Shown here: positions 16,630-24,253 of the stretch, piece by piece
Position numbering within the stretch: position 1 is the first letter of the stretch
Layout of the letters: the number at the start of each line of letters is the position of its first letter
Program-made: the position numbers and the translations under genes
The notes under the pieces: generated by a model
Seen by the model: only the letters and a program-made list of their open reading frames with translations
What the model was told of the DNA's origin: nothing
Databases searched by the model: none
Assembly (NCBI GenBank): GCA_913009735.1
Contig: CAJVYU010000021.1
Location: 1-37,382, forward strand
Reading direction: 5' to 3'
DNA: 37,382 bases
Origin: an uncultured Fidelibacterota bacterium
GTDB lineage: Bacteria > Fidelibacterota > Marinisomatia > Marinisomatales > TCS55

Positions 16630-16668
16630 TAAAAAAGCCTTACCGCCAAAAGGCGGAAAGGCTTTTTT
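16630..16668 (-). terminator. Bidirectional rho-independent terminator after tRNA-Asn
   Basis: The stem GCCTTTCCGCC / GGCGGTAAGGC with a TTTT loop on the minus strand is flanked by an A-run on one side and a T-run on the other. It begins directly at the 3' end of the tRNA and would end both the tRNA and any plus-strand transcript. Confidence 0.85.
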
Positions 16669-16707
16669 GCTCCGGAGGAGGGACTCGAACCCCCGACCTG
16701 GTGGTTA

Positions 16708-17267
16708 CAGTTTACCCTACTATTTCTAATAGGACTGGACTATCTCATCACCCTTCTCAAAATATCGAGAATAGGGTGTCGGGCGCTAATGGGATTTATT
16801 GGTTAGGTTTCCTCATCCACTAGTCTCTGCACCTTCCGACCTACATTCATAACCTATTCGGTCGACTTGGCTCAGGATTGCCTTATCCGCCAATAAGCGT
16901 ATTTAGGTTTCCCTGAATTCACCCAATTTTTCAATCCCGATTACTCGGGAAAGCTGCAATTTCAGCGTGAACTTCCCGATGACAATTAGCACAAAGTAAC
17001 TGACAACAATTAAGTTCCTTTTCTATCGATTTCCAACTTTAGGTATACCCTTTTTCGGAAATACCGAATTCCTTTATTTTCGGATCCAAGTGGTGAAATT
17101 CTAATGCGTTGTTACATTTATTGTAACCACATTTTTCACATTTCCCACCTTTATATTCGATTGCCTTAGTACGAACTTTTATGCGTCTCTTTTGTACTGC
17201 TTTTATTAAGTATTCTTTTCGGTCAGAATACTTTCTTTTGTCTATCTTGCGTTTTTTCGCTTTACTT
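16708..17267 (-). ncRNA. Group I self-splicing intron (560 nt) in tRNA-Asn
   Basis: The 5' exon ends in U and the intron ends in G, as group I splicing requires. Core elements on the minus strand: P4/J4-5 TTCAGGGAAACCTAA (from ~16918); Q AATCCTGAGCCAAG (16879-16866); R GTGCAGAGACTAG (16832-16820); S GATGAGATAGTCC (16749-16737), with R and S pairing as P7 (GACTA/TAGTC). P3 fits AATTGGGTG (16928-16920) with CACCCTATT (16778-16770). P2 fits CCCGA-GTAA-TCGGG, a GNRA-capped hairpin. The likely guide GCAGCT (16957-16952) pairs with exon GGCTGT with the required G-U at the splice site. The core resembles bacterial tRNA introns such as that of Azoarcus tRNA-Ile. An extra ~40 nt lies between R and P3'. 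The subgroup (IC3-like) is tentative. Confidence 0.88.
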
Positions 17268-17287
17268 ACAGCCACTCGCTCTACCAA
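16931..17287 (-). pseudogene. HNH homing endonuclease frame with in-frame TAA
   Basis: A zinc-type HNH nuclease frame fills the P1 loop of the intron. The first part (to 17042) has a basic N-terminus, the knuckle CEKCGY and the core LEFHHLDPKIKEFGIS. A TAA at 17039-17041 stops it, yet the same frame goes on for 35 codons to 16931 with SWKSIEKEL and CQLLCANCHREVH, exactly the second half of this HNH family. One base change at codon 83 therefore separates an intact 117-residue protein from this one. There is no ATG; the frame opens in the tRNA 5' exon (TTG 17285-17287 or GTG 17273-17275) and crosses the splice site. The end of the frame overlaps the guide sequence and P2. Nonsense decay is the simplest reading. 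Confidence 0.8.
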
Positions 17288-17364
17288 CTGAGCTACTCCG
17301 GAATATTAATTTCAAGTTTTAAAAAAGCTGGCGAATTTAGGGTTCTTTTTTGTTGCTCTCAAAG

Positions 17365-19473
17365 CTACATTTCTTTTTCAGCTTCAAGAATACGGTTTTT
17401 TACAAAAAGTCCGTTTTTCATTTCCTCTTCCGTAATATAAACAATTCCGGGTTCATCGTGTGGTTCACCAATTCTGGAATGAATGGATTTTAATCCCCCC
17501 AGCCATTTTCGCTTATCGCTTAAGTAAACCAAATCACCGGTTTCAGCCGCCATCGTCTCCATGTCTTCCCTGGCAAACCTCACATTCATATCACTGCCCT
17601 CGTGCAGTTTCCAATTAACCAATGCCTTGTCCCCTTCGCGATCATTTGGCAGTCCGCCTTTAAACCTGATACGCGCTTCCTGAATAGAATCGACTATTAA
17701 TCCTTTGGTTTGTTTTTCTTCGTCATACGATACGTAATGTGTAACGACAAGCGGTAATACCACGACTAATAGCATCAAATCAATGAATTGTAACGTTGAA
17801 GACCCCACATTGAATAGCGGTATCAGAAATAATATTACGGATATCGGTATCAGTGTTTTCATCGGTGTTTTGCCCTTCTGTAATAAGTAGGCCACAAGTC
17901 GTTTCTGCCAGCTCGTTGTCAGCCCCACAACAACACCCACACCGGAGCATACCAGCATATTGTACAAGGCCCTGATATAAGAATATGGGTGGGTTGGATT
18001 CATGGTGATTCCATGATCAAACGGAGCAATAAAAATCCCCGGATATCTGGCGCCCAGCAACATAAGGCCAACGCCGGCTACAAAAGTGGTAATCACAGCA
18101 GCCGGGGTAAATTTTTTCCAAAAGATGCCTAAAAATATGGCTACAACCAATGGCGGCGTCAGGGTTGAATGAAAAAATCCATGCGCCTCATAAACGGTGG
18201 GAAAGTTTTTAAACGCCAATACCGCCAACACACCTAAGGCCGTCACCCCAACCGATGCATATCGGGCAACCAATAATTCCCGCTTATCCCTCGATCCTGA
18301 TATTTTTTTTCCTTTATCTATAAGACGATGCACCGGACGATATACATCATTAATAAAGATCGCCGCGGTGGCATTAATCAATGTATCAACCGTACTCATT
18401 AAGGCCGCTGTCAAAGCCGCCATAACAAAGCCAAATATACCCGGATGAGACACAATATTTGCAACAACAACAAATATTTGATCCGGGGATGTATTTGGCG
18501 GAATGAGATTCGGGCTTACAACTGAAATAGCTTTACCAAGCCACCCTGCATTTCCTACAACAATCGCCGAGATCGGCAGAACGAACAGGATGTTTATGGC
18601 TGCCGCTTTTCGTCCCTCATCGACGCTTTTACACGCCATAAACCGCATAAGTAAGCCCTGATTCATGAATAGAAATCCAATGGACCCGGCGATAGCATCC
18701 TGCCAGAAGATTCCCACAAAATTGAAATCAGGCGGCTTGTTAAAATCCGCCAACGGCAGTTTCCACGCTATGGGTAATAAATTCCAAAAAGTATCAAATC
18801 CTCCCAAAAATGCAAGTCCTAATGCAAACAGCATTAACCCTGCAAAAAGGAGAATAAAGCCTTGGAGCAAATCCGTGAATATGACCGCTGTTTGCCCACC
18901 AAAGGTGATATAGATTCCCGTAATAATGGCAATAACAATAATAGCGCCCATTAACGTAATGGGTATTGTCGCACCAAATAGCATAAAGGATTCGGGAAGC
19001 ATCGGGATAATAGCTTTTCCTAACGTTAAGAATCCAATTCCAATATAGCCGATCATATATAAAAGCAATAGGATTGTGGCAAGGAATCGGGCAGAGGGAC
19101 TAAATCGTTTCTCAAAATATTCAGGAATGGAACGAATCCGTGAATAGACAACAATCGGCAACCAGCCAAAAATGAAGAAGGGGAGAAAAAACCAATCATT
19201 CATATAAGTCATAGTTGAAGATATACCGTGTTCGAATCCTTTTGCCGAATATTTGACAAAGCTATGACTACCGACACCGGTGGCAACAATTGACATTGTA
19301 ATAAGCCACCAGGAAAATCGACGGCCGCCAAAAAAGAAATCTGTGGTAGAGCGTGTATATCGACCAAAATAGCTGCCGAAAAGCATAACAGCAATAAAAT
19401 AAACTACCATCACTATCCAATCCGTGGATGTGCCGATACTATGGAATGTTTGTATTGTGCTTTGGGCTTCCAT
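17365..19473 (-). CDS. Sodium:solute symporter family (SSS) transporter
   Basis: A 702-aa inner-membrane Na+-coupled transporter of the LeuT-fold SSS family (SGLT/PutP type). The N-terminal half starts with a transmembrane segment at ~residues 19-35, then TDFFFGGRRFSWWLITMSIVATG, the family's early signature, and IPEYFEKRFSP. Around 13 hydrophobic helices extend to residue ~590, including STVDTLINATAAIFINDVYRP, typical of TM8 with its Na+-binding Ser/Thr residues. The last ~110 residues are hydrophilic. The substrate cannot be inferred; sugars, amino acids or carboxylates are all possible. Its ATG shares one base with the stop of the small membrane protein gene (TAATG), placing it last in a HIT - small protein - symporter operon. 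Confidence 0.92.
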   Translation of the reverse strand: MEAQSTIQTFHSIGTSTDWIVMVVYFIAVMLFGSYFGRYTRSTTDFFFGGRRFSWWLITMSIVATGVGSHSFVKYSAKGFEHGISSTMTYMNDWFFLPFFIFGWLPIVVYSRIRSIPEYFEKRFSPSARFLATILLLLYMIGYIGIGFLTLGKAIIPMLPESFMLFGATIPITLMGAIIVIAIITGIYITFGGQTAVIFTDLLQGFILLFAGLMLFALGLAFLGGFDTFWNLLPIAWKLPLADFNKPPDFNFVGIFWQDAIAGSIGFLFMNQGLLMRFMACKSVDEGRKAAAINILFVLPISAIVVGNAGWLGKAISVVSPNLIPPNTSPDQIFVVVANIVSHPGIFGFVMAALTAALMSTVDTLINATAAIFINDVYRPVHRLIDKGKKISGSRDKRELLVARYASVGVTALGVLAVLAFKNFPTVYEAHGFFHSTLTPPLVVAIFLGIFWKKFTPAAVITTFVAGVGLMLLGARYPGIFIAPFDHGITMNPTHPYSYIRALYNMLVCSGVGVVVGLTTSWQKRLVAYLLQKGKTPMKTLIPISVILFLIPLFNVGSSTLQFIDLMLLVVVLPLVVTHYVSYDEEKQTKGLIVDSIQEARIRFKGGLPNDREGDKALVNWKLHEGSDMNVRFAREDMETMAAETGDLVYLSDKRKWLGGLKSIHSRIGEPHDEPGIVYITEEEMKNGLFVKNRILEAEKEM

Positions 19474-19781
19474 TATGCCTCCCTCATCCGTTTTGTCCGA
19501 AATATTCGCATTCCCACGAAAAAGAGAATGAATTCAACCGCTAAACCGTATAAAACAACTACCGGCCGGATCACATCCAGCGCTGCGAGATTTAATAAAG
19601 CATGAATGGAAAAATACCACACATAACCAAAAATGAGAATAAATAACCAACGCCGGTGATGAGACCGACGCAGGTCTATGGATTTTGCACGGAATATAAT
19701 CCAGATTCCTATTAAAAATAAAAAACCTCCCAACGAATATAAGTAGATAAATGGTAACCAGGTATGTTCAAACGGAAGCAT
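19473..19781 (-). CDS. Small membrane protein coupled to the symporter (102 aa)
   Basis: This has three or four hydrophobic segments (~residues 11-28, 44-60, 68-92) separated by short basic loops (RRSHHRR; closing RTKRMREA). The ATG at 19781 is chosen over the TTG just before it because CAGGAGG precedes it by 4 nt and it shares one base with the HIT stop codon. Its placement between a HIT gene and an SSS gene, with one-base overlaps on each side, suggests it could be an accessory subunit of the symporter, as small membrane partners are known for some SSS and related transporters. I do not recognise a named family. Confidence 0.75.
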   Translation of the reverse strand: MLPFEHTWLPFIYLYSLGGFLFLIGIWIIFRAKSIDLRRSHHRRWLFILIFGYVWYFSIHALLNLAALDVIRPVVVLYGLAVEFILFFVGMRIFRTKRMREA

Positions 19782-20281
19782 CAATCCTCCTGTGTTAAAT
19801 CTATTTTATCAAATAGAGGTTTAAGTGAATCATAAGAATCCTGTAAGCCTTGCACCTGAACCTTCGTATGGCCCAATACCGGCATGAAATTGGTATCACC
19901 TTGCCAACGCGGTACAACATGAAAATGAATATGCTCTTTAATCCCAGCACCGCCGGCACTGCCGATATTCGCTCCGAAATTGAATCCTTCCGCCTTCATC
20001 ACTTTTTTAATAATTTTCATTGTTGCATCCGCCAGTGTCATAATTTCACATCGTTCTTCCGGGGACAGGCCGCTTAAATGATCTGTGTGGGTATAAGGTG
20101 CAATCAATAAATGTCCATTATTATATGGATATAAATTCATCATAACAAACACAAATTTACCACGATGAAGAATAAGCATTTCTCTGTCATTATCATTTTT
20201 TAGTTTATCACAAAAAATACACCCTTCCTCTTTTTCAGATCGAACGTACTCAATTCGCCAGGGTGCCCAGAGCCTATCCAT
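19781..20281 (-). CDS. HIT-family nucleotide hydrolase/phosphorylase
   Basis: A 166-aa protein with a histidine-triad catalytic motif HIHFH at residues 117-121, followed by VVPRW. The N-terminus MDRLWAPWRIEYV and the zinc-type CIFC (21-24) place it with the bacterial HIT proteins like Ap4A phosphorylases or AMP-forming hydrolases. The motif NLYPYNNGHLLIAPYTH is also typical. It should bind nucleotides and hydrolyse or phosphorolyse dinucleoside polyphosphates or aminoacyl-AMP adducts. Its stop shares one base with the next start. The ATG lies inside an ATGGAA-rich repeat. Confidence 0.92.
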   Translation of the reverse strand: MDRLWAPWRIEYVRSEKEEGCIFCDKLKNDNDREMLILHRGKFVFVMMNLYPYNNGHLLIAPYTHTDHLSGLSPEERCEIMTLADATMKIIKKVMKAEGFNFGANIGSAGGAGIKEHIHFHVVPRWQGDTNFMPVLGHTKVQVQGLQDSYDSLKPLFDKIDLTQED

Positions 20282-20311
20282 GGAAAATGTAAAATGGAAG
20301 ATGGAATATGG
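20280..20311 (-). repeat. ATGGAA-rich inverted repeat, left arm
   Basis: ATGGAAAATGTAAA (20280-20293) runs into a 20-bp block 20292-20311 starting AAATGGAAGATGG. Both occur inverted at 20709-20722 (perfect, 14 bp) and 20719-20738 (19 of 20), on the other side of the four-helix-bundle gene, but in swapped order. Confidence 0.6.
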
Positions 20312-20334
20312 GGAAAAAATGATGGGGAAAAATG

Positions 20335-20706
20335 TTAATCATTATTCTGTGAATTTATTTTTATGGTGGTGAATATTTTTTTGAATTCAACAGATTCAGA
20401 GATCAAATTTTGTAAAGATATTAAATCAATATTTTTATCATCTCCTGACACAGCTTCAATGACTCTTAACCAATAATTACTTTCTCTTGTTTCTTTTAGA
20501 ACAATTCCAATTTTATGAGTGAAATCCTTTTTGGATTCTCCGGCTTGAGCTTCTTCATAATTTGCGCCAATCGATGTGGATGATTTTGCTAATTGATATT
20601 TCAAAACCCTGTATTTTTCTTTTTTTGGTATGTTATCCAAAAATAATAAGCAATTGACACAAAAGTTAAATGTTCTTTCAAGTAACCTTTTAGTTTCATC
20701 TTTCAT
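20335..20706 (-). CDS. Four-helix-bundle protein (23S rRNA-IVP family)
   Basis: A 123-aa protein of the IVP/S23 family, first found in intervening sequences of 23S rRNA genes and now known as scattered stand-alone genes. Characteristic motifs are LAKSSTSIGANYEEAQAGES (~residues 39-58), KIGIVLKETRESNYWLRVI (~66-84) and a final helical segment. The family folds as a four-helix bundle and forms rings; its function is still unclear. The gene sits between inverted ATGGAA-rich repeats that separate it from HIT and from the EF-G-like gene. It has its own promoter region or reads through from the EF-G-like gene. The layout suggests it can move as a small cassette. Confidence 0.9.
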   Translation of the reverse strand: MKDETKRLLERTFNFCVNCLLFLDNIPKKEKYRVLKYQLAKSSTSIGANYEEAQAGESKKDFTHKIGIVLKETRESNYWLRVIEAVSGDDKNIDLISLQNLISESVEFKKIFTTIKINSQNND

Positions 20707-20708
20707 AG

Positions 20709-20738
20709 TTTACATTTTCCATACTCCATCTTCCATTT
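20709..20738 (-). repeat. ATGGAA-rich inverted repeat, right arm
   Basis: Reverse-complement copies of the left-arm words flank the start of the four-helix-bundle gene, at 20709-20722 and 20719-20738. They start within 3 nt of its ATG. Confidence 0.6.
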
Positions 20739-20749
20739 ACCATATCAAA

Positions 20750-22828
20750 TCATTCTTCATCTTTTTTCGATTTAGCCACAACTTTTTTCTCCATATCTTT
20801 TGGCATTTGTTCGTAATGACTGAATTCTTCGGAATGCAAAGCTCTTCCACCGGTTAATGATCGCAACGTTGTTGAATAGTTATAAAGGTTTCCCTGTGGA
20901 ACTTGAGCTTTGATAATCTGCATGGTGCCTTCAGAATCCATCCCCATTATTTTTCCTCTACGTCCGGAAACATCTCCCATTACATCACCCATGTGATCTT
21001 CAGGTACTTTTACTTCAATATTCATAATTGGCTCAAGTATACAAGGCTGGGCCTGCATAAATGCTTCTCGGAATGCATGTTTACCAGCAATTTGGAATGC
21101 AATATCTTTAGAATCCACCGGGTGTTGTTTTCCATCATAAAAATCCACTTTCAGATCTACAACACGATACCCGGCTAATACACCTTCTTGGCATGCAGCA
21201 TTTACACCTTTTTCAACGGATGGTACAAAAACACGGTCTACATTCTGCCCCACGAGTGAATTACAAAATTCCACACCTTCGCCCCGTTGTTTCGGTTCAA
21301 CGCGCATCCAAACCTCAGCAAACTGTCCTGCACCGCCGCTTTGTTTTTTGTGACGGTATTTTGCTTCACCCCGTCCGATGACTGTTTCACGATACGGAAT
21401 CTTGGGTTCTTTTAACGTTATATCGACGCCAAAACGTCTTTTCAATCGATCATGAAGCACTTGTAAATGCAATTCTCCCTGACCTGAAATAACTGTTTGA
21501 TTTAATTCCGAATCAACTCTATAAATAAAGGTTGGGTCTTCTTCGTGGAGTGTAGAAAGACCAACGGCTACCTTCTCCTCATCTCCCTTGGAATGGATTT
21601 CAATCGCAGCGTGAATATTCGGATTTGGATAAGTAACATCCTTTAGTTTTACACGAGTCCTTGATCCACAAAGGGTATTGCCGCTGTGAGTATCTTTTAG
21701 TTTGACAACTGCCCCTAAATCGCCAGCAGCTAACTCACCTATATTGGAGCGTTCTTTCCCATTCATGATGAATAACTGACCAAAACGTTCATTCTGGTCA
21801 CGGTTAGTATTATAAAGGTCCTCACCTGTCGTCACACGTCCGGAGTACACCCTGAATAATGAAAGTTCGCCTGCGTGACCTTCTGCAATTGTTTTATATA
21901 CAAAAAGAACCGGATCTTTTCCGGAAAGATCAACAATCGTTTCTTCACCGCTATTGGCGTCAAGAGCTGTGATTTGAGCTCTATCTACAGGAGAAGAACC
22001 ATATTTGGCAATAAAGTCCATCAGTCTGGAAACTCCAATATTTGATGTCGCTACTGTACAAAATAATGGTATAAAAGTTTGATTATGGACAGCTGCATGA
22101 ATACCGTCGCGCATTTCTTCTTCAGACAAATTGCCTTGTTCAAAAAACTTTTCAAGAAGTGAATCGTCTGATTCGGCAACATATTCAATTAAACTCTGAT
22201 GTAATTCATTGACTCGTGATTGCAAATCCTCCGGTAATTCTGATTCAGTATACTTTCCAGAATCATCTGTATCGTACTCGATGAGTTCACTGCGCAACAC
22301 ATCAACAATTTTATTCATCCCGGGGCCTGTAGTCACCGGTATCTGCAATGGAAAAACATTAGGACCAAACCGTTCTTTGCATTGATTCAGGATATTATTA
22401 AAATCGACGTGTTCGCGATCCAAACCGTTTACAACGATTATTTTGGGTATATCATTGCGGGATGCATGCTGCCAGACTTGTTCAGTACCCACTTCAACAC
22501 CATTTACAGCATTGACAACAACTACCGCCATATCCACGACAGCCAAAGCGCTTAACGCTTCACCAATAAAGTCAGCGTAGCCGGGAGTATCTATGAAATT
22601 AAATTTTGTATCGTTCCATTCGGTGACCATTGGAGTGGCGTGAATGGAAATTTGTCTGTTTTGTTCACCCGGATAATAATCAGATATTGTATTTCCGTCA
22701 TCGATTGTGCCCATGCGGTTAATCTGTTTACTATTATAAAGTATTGCTTCACTTAAACAGGTTTTTCCGCTGGCGCCGTGGCCAATCAATGCAAAATTTC
22801 TTATATCAGCAGTTGCATATTGTTTCAT
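20750..22828 (-). CDS. Elongation factor G-like GTPase
   Basis: A 692-aa translational GTPase of the EF-G-like (EF-G2) group. The G1 motif GHGASGKT is at residues 16-23 and the G3 motif DTPG at 80-83. The G4 motif, normally NKxD, reads NGLD (134-137), with Gly for Lys. Domains II-V follow (VYSGRV, ISGQGELHLQVLHDRL, KKQSGGAGQFAEVWMRVEP, and the domain IV/V segments up to GRALHSEEFSHYEQMP). Canonical EF-G catalyses ribosomal translocation. This group usually exists beside a main fusA, and its role may be ribosome recycling or stress-related. No ribosomal or tuf genes are adjacent, which supports a secondary factor. The loss of the G4 lysine would lower guanine-base recognition. Confidence 0.9.
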   Translation of the reverse strand: MKQYATADIRNFALIGHGASGKTCLSEAILYNSKQINRMGTIDDGNTISDYYPGEQNRQISIHATPMVTEWNDTKFNFIDTPGYADFIGEALSALAVVDMAVVVVNAVNGVEVGTEQVWQHASRNDIPKIIVVNGLDREHVDFNNILNQCKERFGPNVFPLQIPVTTGPGMNKIVDVLRSELIEYDTDDSGKYTESELPEDLQSRVNELHQSLIEYVAESDDSLLEKFFEQGNLSEEEMRDGIHAAVHNQTFIPLFCTVATSNIGVSRLMDFIAKYGSSPVDRAQITALDANSGEETIVDLSGKDPVLFVYKTIAEGHAGELSLFRVYSGRVTTGEDLYNTNRDQNERFGQLFIMNGKERSNIGELAAGDLGAVVKLKDTHSGNTLCGSRTRVKLKDVTYPNPNIHAAIEIHSKGDEEKVAVGLSTLHEEDPTFIYRVDSELNQTVISGQGELHLQVLHDRLKRRFGVDITLKEPKIPYRETVIGRGEAKYRHKKQSGGAGQFAEVWMRVEPKQRGEGVEFCNSLVGQNVDRVFVPSVEKGVNAACQEGVLAGYRVVDLKVDFYDGKQHPVDSKDIAFQIAGKHAFREAFMQAQPCILEPIMNIEVKVPEDHMGDVMGDVSGRRGKIMGMDSEGTMQIIKAQVPQGNLYNYSTTLRSLTGGRALHSEEFSHYEQMPKDMEKKVVAKSKKDEE

Positions 22829-22937
22829 GATCTTACCTCAAATAATTATGTGATTAATAATGTTTTATATTATATGCACCAAGGATTCAAATGTACTAAT
22901 CTGACTTCAACAAATTAAAATATTTTAACCATTTATA

Positions 22938-23195
22938 TCAAACAGTCACTTCTTCAATATATGACCGCAAAACAGGAACCAGATATTTATCAGATAAATC
23001 TCTGTAATGAAATGAAGTTGCCAGCACCTTTAACCGTTGTTCGATGGGTTTTGATTTATTAATTACAATATATTCCTGATTATTGTATACACATGATCCG
23101 CCTTCAAAACTTCCTTTTGTATGCACCAGTTTAATATTTAGCTTATCCGATAGTTCTTCGAACATAGTTAACATTTTTTCAGGCCTAACATTCAC
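22938..23195 (-). CDS. Conserved small protein of unknown function (85 aa)
   Basis: A soluble protein with the motifs MLTMFEELSDKLNIKLVH, KGSFEGGSCVYNNQEYIVIN and KPIEQRLKVLA, then a C-terminal helix with YLVPVLRSYIEE. There is no signal peptide or transmembrane segment. The start overlaps the manC stop by ATGA, so it is translationally coupled to manC. Similar short proteins exist in FCB genomes, but I know no function. Confidence 0.7.
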   Translation of the reverse strand: MNVRPEKMLTMFEELSDKLNIKLVHTKGSFEGGSCVYNNQEYIVINKSKPIEQRLKVLATSFHYRDLSDKYLVPVLRSYIEEVTV

Positions 23196-24250
23196 AACAA
23201 ATTTTCACGGTCTTTTTCTCGTAAATAATTTACGACTTTGCGTACATCTTCTACATTGTCTTTATTCACAACAAGCGTTGCGTCCGGAGTATTGATAACC
23301 ATAACATTCTCAAGTCCAACGATAGCAGTAAAATGATTATCGTTTTGAATAAAATTATCTTTTCCATCGATGACCACACCTTCTCCTCTTATAAGATTGC
23401 CCTTTTTCCCCTTTGGCATTTCATCATAAACCGAATTCCAGGATCCAAGGTCATTCCACCTAAATTCTGATTTGACAACAAAAATATTATCAGCTTTTTC
23501 CATAAGACCGTAATCAATGGATTCAGGCTCCAGATCGGACCAAATATCTTTAAATGATTTCCTGGCTTTAATTCGTTTACCAATTTTCGCCAATTGGCTT
23601 CTCAAATCAGGCATGTGCTTACCTAATTGATCCATAAATACATCCACTTTCCAAATGAACATGCCGGCATTCCATAAAAAATCACCGCTATTGACGAATC
23701 TCTTTGCAGCATTCAGATGAGGTTTTTCAGCAAAGGTGCGAACGGGGAATACATCCATTTTTCCCACTTTCGATTCAGGATCGAATTGGATATAACCATA
23801 GGCCACTGAAGGAAAAGTTGGATGAATACCAATAGTGACAAGACCTTCCTTTTCAATAGCCACTCTTGCTGCCTGGTTCAATGCTTTTTCAAAGACTCGA
23901 TGACCGACGACCAAATGATCTGCGGGAAAAATTCCCATAACGGCTTCACCGTCAATGTTTGCGATTTTCAACGCGGATAACCCAATAGAAGGTGCCGTAT
24001 TTTTTCCACTGGGTTCTGCGATTATATTCCCGGGGAGAACTCCAATGATATCTTTCTTGATGGCGTTAACGAGATCCATCCGTGTTGAAATATAAACGGC
24101 TTCCGTTTTTTTGCATTTAATCAGCCGGTCAACCGTCATTTGCAGCATGGTATTGCTTCCGACTATTTTCAGTATTTGTTTTGGTTTACTCACCCTGCTG
24201 TACGGCCAAAACCGTGTTCCGCTTCCACCAGCCATAACAATACAATGCAT
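23192..24250 (-). CDS. manC: Mannose-1-phosphate guanylyltransferase
   Basis: This converts mannose-1-phosphate and GTP to GDP-mannose for exopolysaccharide, LPS or glycan synthesis in the cytosol. The nucleotidyltransferase signature GGSGTRFWPYSR is at residues 8-19, with Lys-Pro-Lys just after (SKPKQIL). Further motifs are AEPSGKNTAPSIG, FPADHLV and TFAEKPHL. The protein has 352 aa, the length of the short form without the C-terminal isomerase (cupin) domain of bifunctional ManC/AlgA. It lies 3 bp after the Ig-like lipoprotein gene on the same strand, and GGAG precedes its ATG. Confidence 0.93.
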   Translation of the reverse strand: MHCIVMAGGSGTRFWPYSRVSKPKQILKIVGSNTMLQMTVDRLIKCKKTEAVYISTRMDLVNAIKKDIIGVLPGNIIAEPSGKNTAPSIGLSALKIANIDGEAVMGIFPADHLVVGHRVFEKALNQAARVAIEKEGLVTIGIHPTFPSVAYGYIQFDPESKVGKMDVFPVRTFAEKPHLNAAKRFVNSGDFLWNAGMFIWKVDVFMDQLGKHMPDLRSQLAKIGKRIKARKSFKDIWSDLEPESIDYGLMEKADNIFVVKSEFRWNDLGSWNSVYDEMPKGKKGNLIRGEGVVIDGKDNFIQNDNHFTAIVGLENVMVINTPDATLVVNKDNVEDVRKVVNYLREKDRENLL

Positions 24251-24253
24251 TAT

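Larger units (their letters stand above)
16670..17302 (-). tRNA. tRNA-Asn(GUU), interrupted by a group I intron
   Basis: The 5' exon is 17302-17268 (35 nt) and the 3' exon 16707-16670 (38 nt); joined they give a 73-nt class I tRNA. The acceptor stem TCCGGAG/CTCCGGA, D-arm GCTC-AGTTGGTA-GAGC, T-arm GGGGG-TTCGAGT-CCCTC and discriminator G73 are all present. The anticodon loop is CTGTTAA, anticodon GUU. U1-A72 with G73 is typical of bacterial tRNA-Asn. The intron splits the anticodon between U35 and U36. The A27-C43 pair at the end of the anticodon stem is mismatched. CCA is not encoded. It lies 62 bp after the symporter gene on the same strand. Confidence 0.9.

Noticed and set aside
16505-16729. 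74-aa plus-strand frame at the cytochrome-tRNA gap
   Set aside because: It runs through hairpins, the terminator and the antisense of the tRNA 3' exon.
16670-17302. tRNA-Thr or tRNA-Tyr
   Set aside because: Joining the exons at the group I splice sites gives anticodon GUU; U1-A72 with G73 fits Asn. Tyr is class II with a long variable arm, which is absent.
22829-22937. Ribosomal-protein or tuf operon beside the EF-G-like gene
   Set aside because: No such genes are adjacent; the flanks are a short AT-rich gap and unrelated genes.
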